The notes below the pieces were generated by a model, which saw only the letters and a list, made by a program, of their open reading frames with translations, searched no databases and was not told the DNA's origin. The position numbers and the translations under genes were made by a program. DNA of 14,308 nucleotides from positions 1 through 14,308 of the forward strand of contig JAEWNN010000070.1 in assembly GCA_023457035.1 (NCBI GenBank), in the 5' to 3' direction. Below, one piece after another: positions 1 through 6,301 of the stretch; position 1 is the first letter of the stretch, and every line of letters starts with the position of its first letter. This stretch comes from Verrucomicrobiota bacterium (GTDB taxonomy: Bacteria; Verrucomicrobiota; Verrucomicrobiia; Opitutales; Opitutaceae).

Positions 1-2061
1 GGCCGGCTCGACCCCGGCGGGCAGCGGACGTTGCGAGAACGTCTGGAAATAGAGCAGGCAGCCGTCGCGCCAGAACGCCGCGTCCTTCTCCTGCCGACGG
101 AGCAACTGTTCGACATGAGTGTGACGCTCGTGGTCGATGAGCCCGGCGATCGCCGCCCACGCCTTGCGCCAGCCGCCCACGTCGTCCACGCCGGCCTGAT
201 ACCGCAGCGCGAGTTCGTCCCAGAGCGTGCGACCGGAGGCGAGCGGCCGATCCCACGGCACGTGGTGGAACCAGAGCAGAAATCCCTCCGGGCAGCGCGC
301 GGGATCGCCGAAGAGCTGGGCGACTTCGGGCCGGTACTGGGCGACGGCGTTGGAGCCGGTGGCCGTGCGGTCGAAGCCGACACCGCGCTCGTCGGCACGG
401 TGGTAGTAGACGGAGGTCCAGTCGGGCCGGCCGGACTGGGCGACCCAGGGGCCGGGGCCGTAGTGGTGGCCCTCGGCCATGATGTGGTGCAGCCCGAGCG
501 GCATCGAGTAGTTCACCACCGTCTCGTGCGAGGCGAGCAGCATGGTGGCGACGGTGCGCACGACCTCGGCATCGTTGCCGAACGTCATCCGCGTCCACTC
601 GTCGGCGATGGACTGCGAGGAAAGCGTGTGGTCCCAGGCGAGGCGGCCGTAGGCGTACCAGTTGGCGGCGGCGAGCGGATGACCGGTCCAGTTGCGCACA
701 TCGCCGGTATTGGCGACGCCGGCGATGCAGGAGTCCGCATGCTGATCGACGGAGCCGTCGACGACCCGCGCGACGGTCGAGCCGGCGCCGGCGCAGAAGG
801 TGTCCGCATCCAAAGTTTCCTTCCACATGGGGGCGAGGAAGGCGAGCTGGAGCGCGCCGCCGAGGTACTCCTGGGCGATCTGCAGCTCGGGCGCGAGCGG
901 CGTGCGCGGCATCGCGCCGAAGAGCGGGTGGAACGGCTCGCGCGGCATGAAGTCGATCGCGCCGTTCTTCACCTGCACGAAGACGTTGGGCCGGAAGGTG
1001 CCGTCGAGCGGCGTGAACTCGGTGTAGGCCTGCTTGTGCCGGTCGTCGGGCGCCTCGTGGCTGTAGACGAACGCGCGCCAGATCACCACGCCGCCGTGCG
1101 GCGCGAGCGCGTCGGCGAGCAGGTTGGCGCCCTCGGCATGGGTGCGGCCATAATCCTGCGGGCCGGGCTGGCCCTCCGAGTTGGCCTTCACGAGGAAGCC
1201 GCCGAAATCGGGCACGTGGCGATAGATCTCGGCGACCTTGTCGCGCCACCATGCGGCAACCGCCGGGTCGAGCGGATCGGCCGTGGGCAGGCCGCCGATC
1301 TCCTTGGGGGCACTGAAGCGGGCCGTGAGATAAACGCGGACACCGTAGGAGCGGAAGACGTTGGCCAGCACGGCGACCTTCTTCAGGTAGGGCGCGGTGA
1401 GGATGGTGGCGTTGGCGTTGACGTTGTTGAGCACGGTGCCGTTGAGGCCGACCGAGGCGCAGGCGCGGGCGTAGTCGACGTAGCGGGGGTCGACGACCTC
1501 GGGCAGCTCGAACCATTTCCAGAGCGAGTGGCCGGCCTGCCCGCGCTCGACGGTGCCGGTGAGGTTGTCCCAGTGGTTGAGCATGCGGCGCTTGATGCGC
1601 GGAGCGCCGGCGAGCCCATCGAGCTCCGCCACCGGCCGCGCGGTCTGGAGTTGGCGCAGCAGGGCGAAAGCACCGTAGATCGCGCCGACGTCGCGATTGG
1701 CGGCGATCACCACGCGCGGGGCACTCCCCTGTTCCAACCGGATCGAGTAGGCCTCGTCCCCACCGGGGACCGGTTGCGCGAGCGGCTCCGCCACCGTGTC
1801 GATGGCGAGCTTTCGTCCGAGCAGGCCGGACAAGCCCGTCTGCAGCTCGCTCACGGCCGTGATGAGCGTGGGCGACCATGCCCTGCCCTCCGGCAGCTCG
1901 AAGGACACCCGGCCGAGCGCCTGCGTGTAGGCGGCGCGCAGGGCCTCGTCGGCGACGGGCTCGTAGCGCAGCCAGAGACGGTAGCCGTCCTCGGCACGGG
2001 CGAGCGGGGCGGCGGCAATGATCAAAGGCAGCAGGCAGCGGAGCAGCAGGCGGAGTTTCAT
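1..2061 (-). CDS. aguA: GH67 alpha-glucuronidase, secreted; C-terminus cut by window edge
   Basis: GH67 enzymes release (4-O-methyl)glucuronic acid from the non-reducing-end xylose of xylo-oligosaccharides. The visible 687 residues start MKLRLLLRCLLPL, a signal peptide with likely cleavage after A-R-A (residues 21-23), followed by EDGYRLWLRYEP, the typical mature N-terminus of the family. The catalytic acid is E296 in KANSEGQPGP. The carboxylate pair is D370 in GAIDFMPREP and E398 in QIAQEYLG, spaced 28 apart as in the Cellvibrio enzyme (D365/E393, from memory). Length suggests only a few dozen residues are missing. It is the last visible gene of the xylan operon, 63 bp after the second GH8 gene. 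The ATG is chosen because it gives the signal peptide; no Shine-Dalgarno sequence precedes it (leader ends TTTTTCTCC). Export is notable because many GH67 enzymes are intracellular. Confidence 0.95.
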   Translation of the reverse strand, partial: MKLRLLLRCLLPLIIAAAPLARAEDGYRLWLRYEPVADEALRAAYTQALGRVSFELPEGRAWSPTLITAVSELQTGLSGLLGRKLAIDTVAEPLAQPVPGGDEAYSIRLEQGSAPRVVIAANRDVGAIYGAFALLRQLQTARPVAELDGLAGAPRIKRRMLNHWDNLTGTVERGQAGHSLWKWFELPEVVDPRYVDYARACASVGLNGTVLNNVNANATILTAPYLKKVAVLANVFRSYGVRVYLTARFSAPKEIGGLPTADPLDPAVAAWWRDKVAEIYRHVPDFGGFLVKANSEGQPGPQDYGRTHAEGANLLADALAPHGGVVIWRAFVYSHEAPDDRHKQAYTEFTPLDGTFRPNVFVQVKNGAIDFMPREPFHPLFGAMPRTPLAPELQIAQEYLGGALQLAFLAPMWKETLDADTFCAGAGSTVARVVDGSVDQHADSCIAGVANTGDVRNWTGHPLAAANWYAYGRLAWDHTLSSQSIADEWTRMTFGNDAEVVRTVATMLLASHETVVNYSMPLGLHHIMAEGHHYGPGPWVAQSGRPDWTSVYYHRADERGVGFDRTATGSNAVAQYRPEVAQLFGDPARCPEGFLLWFHHVPWDRPLASGRTLWDELALRYQAGVDDVGGWRKAWAAIAGLIDHERHTHVEQLLRRQEKDAAFWRDGCLLYFQTFSQRPLPAGVEPA

Positions 2062-2124
2062 GGAGAAAAAGGTTGGGATACTCAGGACACGGAGCTGGAG
2101 AACCGTGCCACGGCGGATCGGCAA

Positions 2125-3354
2125 CTACGGGGTGCGTGGGGCGTGGATCTGGTAGCGCCCACCAACCTGCATCAGGGCGAGAAAGTAAAGCAGACCGTCG
2201 TAGTACCGTTCGATACCGCTCGGTGGCGGCATGTTCCAGAGCCGTTCGACGAAGAGCTCCGCGTCGGGCGAGTCGGCGGCGAGAGCGCCGACGGCGGCCA
2301 TGGCGAAGAGCCCGGGCGAGTGCTCGCCGGTGAGCGGCTTGCCGTCGAGGGTGAAGTTGTTGGGGCAGTTCGGTCCCTGCGCGGCGAGGAAGGCCAGCAC
2401 ACGATTGCTCTGCTCGATCTGCCACGGGTCCTTGCCGAACCACGACCAGTCCAGCGCGACGTTGCCGATGGTGCGGAAGGCGTCGAAGCGGAAGTCGCCA
2501 TGGCCGCCGAAGGGGACCGGGGTGCCGTCGAAATGCGCGTAGTCGGGCATCAGGCCGGTCACGGGGTGCGCGGCGGCGCGAAAGTGTTTGCGACTGACCT
2601 CGGCGGCCTCGGACAGGAAGGCGCGGTCGGCCGGATCGGCGGCCCAGCGCGCCCAGAGCTCGTAGAACGCCGGCAGGTGGTAGGACGGATCGGTGAACTG
2701 GCTGCCGCGGCCGACGGGCACGAAGACGATCTGCTTCTCCTGCCGGTCGAACATCGGGGTGACGACGGCAGGGTCGCCGCCCTCGTTGTTGTGGAGCATG
2801 TGACGGAGCAGCGCCTGCGCCTCGGCTTCGTAGTTGAAGATCCCCTCGCCGTTGCCCCAGCGGTGCGCGGCGAAGAAGAGCGCCATCACAAACCACTCCT
2901 CACCGTCGCTGGCGGGGCCGTCGCTCATCCGGGAGCCGTCGAACCGGCATTGCCAGGAATAGTAGCCGGCGAAACGGCCCTCCGCGTTGAACATGTAGCG
3001 CTTCGTCCACTTCCAGATCCGGTCGAACTCGGCGCGGTTGTCCATCTGCACGGCCAGCATCATCCCGTAGGACTGGCCCTCGCTGCGCACATCCGCGTGC
3101 TTGATGTCGGGGAGGTAGGTCATCCCGTCGGCCGTGGTGTAGAAGAGGCGCTCCGTGGCGGGATCACCGATGGTGAACTGACGCCAGACCGCAGCGAGCT
3201 TGGCGTCGAGTTCGGCCTCGGTCTTGCCGAGGTGCTCGGCGAAGAGGTTGCGGTAGCGGCCGGATGCGAAGGCGGGCACAGCGGGCTCGGCCGCGGAAAT
3301 GGAGGCGGTCAGCGCCAGCCCACAACCGAGAAGCGTGGATTTGAGAGGATGCAT
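2125..3354 (-). CDS. GH8 reducing-end xylose-releasing exo-oligoxylanase-like enzyme, secreted (copy A)
   Basis: GH8 inverting hydrolase, 409 residues, probably removing xylose from the reducing end of xylo-oligosaccharides (Rex type, EC 3.2.1.156). Visible GH8 landmarks are DVRSEGQSYGMM with the general acid E92, GPASDGEEWF with D150, TDPSYHLPAFYELWARW, and the general base D291 in FRFDAFRT. The start MHPLKSTLLGCGLALT gives a signal peptide with likely cleavage after S-A-A (residues 20-22). An in-frame upstream start at 3414 would put 20 non-hydrophobic residues before it and is disfavoured. A Cys at residue 11 follows L-L-G, but the hydrophobic run before it is too short for a convincing lipobox. 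The gene follows copy B after 149 bp and precedes aguA. A loop near residue 345 (GEHSPGL) keeps a His where I recall Rex enzymes having a loop that blocks the +2 subsite. GH8 is firm; the exact substrate is inferred from context. Other GH8 members are endoxylanases, cellulases or chitosanases. Confidence 0.9.
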   Translation of the reverse strand: MHPLKSTLLGCGLALTASISAAEPAVPAFASGRYRNLFAEHLGKTEAELDAKLAAVWRQFTIGDPATERLFYTTADGMTYLPDIKHADVRSEGQSYGMMLAVQMDNRAEFDRIWKWTKRYMFNAEGRFAGYYSWQCRFDGSRMSDGPASDGEEWFVMALFFAAHRWGNGEGIFNYEAEAQALLRHMLHNNEGGDPAVVTPMFDRQEKQIVFVPVGRGSQFTDPSYHLPAFYELWARWAADPADRAFLSEAAEVSRKHFRAAAHPVTGLMPDYAHFDGTPVPFGGHGDFRFDAFRTIGNVALDWSWFGKDPWQIEQSNRVLAFLAAQGPNCPNNFTLDGKPLTGEHSPGLFAMAAVGALAADSPDAELFVERLWNMPPPSGIERYYDGLLYFLALMQVGGRYQIHAPRTP

Positions 3355-3401
3355 AGGGAGGAGCGAATCAGAGCCACTCGGAGAGCCCCGAGCCGACGAA
3401 C

Positions 3402-3493
3402 CGACAGGGGGCAACGAAGAGAACGAAGGTCTCGGAAAGCCGGACTGGCCGGCGCCACGTTCTGCGCTTCGTTGTCTTCGTTACCTTCTGTCG
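3402..3493. repeat. Long imperfect inverted repeat between the two GH8 genes
   Basis: The left arm 3402-3428 (CGACAG, GG, GGCAACGAAGAGAACGAAG) is complementary to the right arm 3467-3493 (CTTCGTTGTCTTCGTTACC, TT, CTGTCG). By hand, 23 of 27 positions pair exactly, and the GG/TT positions would be G-U wobbles in a plus-strand RNA. The 38-nt centre is GC-rich. It sits in the transcribed spacer after GH8 copy B and before GH8 copy A. There is no T-tract next to it, so a simple intrinsic terminator is unlikely. It could be an RNA processing or stability element, an attenuator, or a copy of a dispersed non-coding repeat. The low-complexity ACGAAG motif repeated within each arm favours the last. Confidence 0.75.
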
Positions 3494-3503
3494 CTCCGAA
3501 AAC

Positions 3504-4742
3504 TCAGCGCTGCGCGCCGGCTGGTGCGATGATCTGGAACCGGCCGCCGGCCTCGAGCAGGGCGAGGAAGTAGAGCAGACCGTTGTAGTAACGCCATTTT
3601 CCCTCGGGCGGCGGCGCGTCCCAGAGACGCTGCACAAACGGGCGCGCCAACGCGGGGTCGGCAGCCAAGCCGGCGACAGCCGCCATGGCGAACAGGCCGA
3701 TCGAGTCGTCCGTCGAGACGGGTTTGCCCTCAAGGGTGTAGCGGTCGGGGATGAAATCGCCCTGGGAAAGCAGGAAGCGCAGCACGCGATCGCTCTGCTC
3801 CTTCTGCCACGGATCGGCGGCGAACCAGGCGTGGTCGAGCGCGACATGCGCGAGCGTGCGCCACGCGTCGTAGCGGAAGTCGCCCCGTTCCCCCGCGACC
3901 GGACGCCCGTCGAAGTGCGCGTACTCGGACATGAGTCCGGTCTGCGGATGCGCAGCCTTGCGGAAATAGGCGCGGCTGACGGTCGCACACTCGGCCCAGA
4001 ACTTCCGGCCTTCGGCCGAACGATCCCAGCGCGCCCAGAGTTCGTAGAAGAACGGAAGGTGGTAGGAGGGGTCGGTGAACCGGCTGGCCTCGGCCGTCGG
4101 GGCGAAGACCACCTGGCGCTGCGCGGGGTCGAAGATCGCCGTGATGGCGCCGCCGCGGTCGTTGTCGCGCATCGCGTCGAGGATCGCCTGCGCCTCGGCG
4201 GCATAGTCGATGTCGCCGGGTGTCGCGCCCCAGCGGTTCGCGGCGAAGAGCAGCGTCATCGCAAACCACTCCTCGCCGTCGCTGGCGGAGCCGGGGTCGA
4301 TGTGGGTGCCGTCGAAGTTGCATTGCCAGGCGAAGTAGCCGCGGCGCGGCCCCTCGGCGTGGTACATGTGCGCCTTCACCCAGCGCCAGAGGCGGTCGAA
4401 CTCGGCGCGCTTGTCCAACTGCACCGCGAGCATCATCCCGTAGGACATGCCCTCGCTGCGCACATCCTGGCTGCCGATGTCGGCGATGTAGGCCCGATCG
4501 TCGCCGACGGGATAGAAGAGCCGCTGGTCCGCGTCGCGCCCCTCGAAGAAATGCGCCCAGGCGGCGTCGATCTTGGCCTGCACCTCGGCGTCGGATTTGC
4601 CGAGGAGCTCGGTGAAAAGGTTACGATGCCGACCGGTGGCGAAAGCGCCCCCCTCGGGGGCCGCCGCCGGGGGCGGCACACAGGCGGCGAAGACAACCGA
4701 CGCGAGGAGAACGGAGACGAGGGCGAGGCGACGCAGAGGCAT
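3504..4742 (-). CDS. GH8 exo-oligoxylanase-like lipoprotein (copy B)
   Basis: A second GH8 enzyme, 412 residues, collinear with copy A. The same catalytic set is present: general acid E97 in DVRSEGMSYGMM, D155 in SASDGEEWF, and general base D292 in FRYDAWRT. The N-terminus MPLRRLALVSVLLASVVFAAC ends in a lipobox-like F-A-A-C, so a lipid-anchored envelope enzyme is likely; mature Cys21 is followed by a Pro/Ala/Gly linker. The ATG at 4742 lies 4 nt after the transporter stop codon, which argues for translational coupling. The open frame extends further upstream to 4880, but that would overlap the transporter gene and destroy the signal peptide. The loop that reads GEHSPGL in copy A reads TDDSIGL here, so the His is replaced by Asp (residue 346), a hint of altered specificity. 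Family assignment is firm; Rex activity is less certain than for copy A. Confidence 0.9.
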   Translation of the reverse strand: MPLRRLALVSVLLASVVFAACVPPPAAAPEGGAFATGRHRNLFTELLGKSDAEVQAKIDAAWAHFFEGRDADQRLFYPVGDDRAYIADIGSQDVRSEGMSYGMMLAVQLDKRAEFDRLWRWVKAHMYHAEGPRRGYFAWQCNFDGTHIDPGSASDGEEWFAMTLLFAANRWGATPGDIDYAAEAQAILDAMRDNDRGGAITAIFDPAQRQVVFAPTAEASRFTDPSYHLPFFYELWARWDRSAEGRKFWAECATVSRAYFRKAAHPQTGLMSEYAHFDGRPVAGERGDFRYDAWRTLAHVALDHAWFAADPWQKEQSDRVLRFLLSQGDFIPDRYTLEGKPVSTDDSIGLFAMAAVAGLAADPALARPFVQRLWDAPPPEGKWRYYNGLLYFLALLEAGGRFQIIAPAGAQR

Positions 4743-4746
4743 ACGC

Positions 4747-6234
4747 TCAAGCCTCGCTGAACTTTTTCCGTCGATCCGCAAGCTCGTCCTGAATCTCGAG
4801 GTTGAGCTTCTTGGTGATCGGGTAGAAAAGCAGCGCCAGCGCGGCGAGAAAGAAGGGGACCGAAGCCCAGACGGTCGCATTCAGTCGGATACCCTCGAGC
4901 GCCGTCGGCGTCTGGGCCTGGTTGGCCACATAACCGTAGTAGGTCAGCAGACCGCCGATGATCGCGCCGCCGAAGCCCAGGCCGGCCTTGAGCGCGAAGA
5001 CGACGCCGGCGTAGACGAACCCGGTCGCGCGGCGGCCGGTCTTCCACTCGGAGTAGTCCGCCACGTCGGCGATCATCGCCCAGAGCAGCGGGATGGTCGG
5101 GCCATAGCAGGCGGGCCAGAGCAGGCCCAGCAGGAGCAAGGTGAAGATGCCGTTGGCCGGAACGAAATAGATCGCGGCGGTCACGAGGGCGGTGCCCAGC
5201 ACACCGGCGGTGAACACCGTCTTCTTGCCGAAACGTTCGGCGAGCGCCTTCGACATGAGCACCCCGACGATGGTCACGAGGTTGCCCGCCATGTTGAAGA
5301 TGCTGAAGCCGACGGAGGTCACGTTCGACGCCTCCTTGTTCATGATGAAGCCGAACGAATCGAGCAGGCGCACGCCCCAGCCTGCCTGGGCGACATCGAC
5401 AGTGCCGAGGCCGAGCCGGTTGACGAACTCGAGCAGCGCGCCCTTGTCGACATAGTACGAGAAATAGTAGTACATTCCGCTGCCGCGCAGGGCCAGCGTG
5501 GTGAAGATGCACAGCGTGATCACGAACATCACGACCCAGGGGCGGCAGTGGAACACGTCGCTGATGTCCTGTTTGACCGAGCTCTTCTGCCTCGGGTCCG
5601 GCTTGATCCGCTCCTTCGAGACGAAGGCCGCAACGATGAAGAAGACCACCGCCAGCGCGCCGAAGATGCCGAAGGTGACCGAGTAGCCGTGGCCCTTGTC
5701 GGCGCCGCCAAACTTGTCGACCAGCGGGAGGGTCATGCCCTGCACCACCAGCGTGGCGGCCATGGCGGCGACGAAACGGTACTGCGCCAGGCTGGTACGC
5801 TCGCTCACATCGCCGGTCATCACCCCGTTGAGCGCCGAATACGGCGTGTTGTTCGCCGAGTAGACGATCATCAACAGCGTGTACGTCACGCAGACGTAGA
5901 TCAGCTTCCCGCTGCCGCCGAACGACGGCACGGTGTACGCGAGCCAGAGGATCAGGCCGAACGGCAGAGCCGTCCAGAGCACCCACGGGCGGAACTTGCC
6001 CATGCGGGTGTTGGTGCGGTCGGCCACGATGCCCATCACCGGGTCGAAGACCCCATCGAGCAGGCGCACCACCAGGAAGAGGACCCCGATGGCGGCGGCC
6101 GACACGCCCATCACGTCCGTGTAGAACGTGGTCTGGTACATGATCATGGCCTGGAAGAAGAAGTTGGTCGCGGCATCACCGAGTGAATAGCCGGCCTTCT
6201 CCCGAAAAGAGAGGCGCTGGGAAACGTGGCTCAT
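4747..6234 (-). CDS. GPH-family (MelB/XylP-like) sugar:cation symporter
   Basis: A 495-residue inner-membrane protein with many hydrophobic segments, consistent with the twelve-helix glycoside-pentoside-hexuronide:cation symporter fold. The family's helix-2 region is clear: RLLDGVFDPVMG with the acidic pair D60/D64 used for cation coupling in MelB, followed by DRTNTRMGKFRPW (72-84). LWAMIADVADYSEWKTGRRA in the second half is also typical. Residues around 260-310 form a longer hydrophilic insert between the middle helices than in MelB. It probably imports xylose, xylobiose or short xylosides with Na+ or H+, judged by its place between a cytoplasmic beta-xylosidase and exported xylanolytic enzymes. 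Hexuronides are an alternative substrate. ATG at 6234 is preferred over an in-frame GTG two codons upstream (6240). No Shine-Dalgarno sequence is visible. The upstream spacer to the GH52 gene is 67 bp. Confidence 0.93.
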   Translation of the reverse strand: MSHVSQRLSFREKAGYSLGDAATNFFFQAMIMYQTTFYTDVMGVSAAAIGVLFLVVRLLDGVFDPVMGIVADRTNTRMGKFRPWVLWTALPFGLILWLAYTVPSFGGSGKLIYVCVTYTLLMIVYSANNTPYSALNGVMTGDVSERTSLAQYRFVAAMAATLVVQGMTLPLVDKFGGADKGHGYSVTFGIFGALAVVFFIVAAFVSKERIKPDPRQKSSVKQDISDVFHCRPWVVMFVITLCIFTTLALRGSGMYYYFSYYVDKGALLEFVNRLGLGTVDVAQAGWGVRLLDSFGFIMNKEASNVTSVGFSIFNMAGNLVTIVGVLMSKALAERFGKKTVFTAGVLGTALVTAAIYFVPANGIFTLLLLGLLWPACYGPTIPLLWAMIADVADYSEWKTGRRATGFVYAGVVFALKAGLGFGGAIIGGLLTYYGYVANQAQTPTALEGIRLNATVWASVPFFLAALALLFYPITKKLNLEIQDELADRRKKFSEA

Positions 6235-6301
6235 GGGCACAATGCGGAGTTTGGGGTTTGGGTAAGCAAAATGGACGAAACCGGACGAGCGGCCGGCACG
6301 A

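Noticed and set aside
2062..2124. Short spacer with GGACACGGAG and CCGTGCCACGG, reminiscent of dispersed CACGGAG-type repeats
   Set aside because: Too short and too weakly matched to call a repeat from this window alone. It is different in sequence from the 3402-3493 element.
3355..3414. Upstream in-frame start for GH8 copy A adding 20 residues
   Set aside because: The extension is Ser/Gly/Pro-rich and would bury the signal peptide; the internal ATG at 3354 gives a standard exported N-terminus.
31..3573. A 1180-codon open frame on the plus strand
   Set aside because: It runs antisense to aguA and both GH8 genes, each with recognisable domains and catalytic residues. Its product is a low-complexity Arg/Gly/Val/Glu-rich sequence with no family resemblance. 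Such frames are expected opposite GC-rich genes.
4743..4880. Upstream in-frame start for GH8 copy B adding 46 residues
   Set aside because: It would overlap the 3' end of the symporter gene and hide the lipoprotein signal. The ATG at 4742, 4 nt after the symporter stop, is a better start.
4573..6186. A 537-codon open frame on the plus strand
   Set aside because: Antisense to the symporter gene, His/Asp/Glu/Arg-rich and without recognisable motifs.
6235..6301. Possible promoter or operator between the GH52 gene and the symporter
   Set aside because: No -35/-10 pair and no palindrome like the one at 9873-9890 was found; it reads as an ordinary intra-operon spacer.
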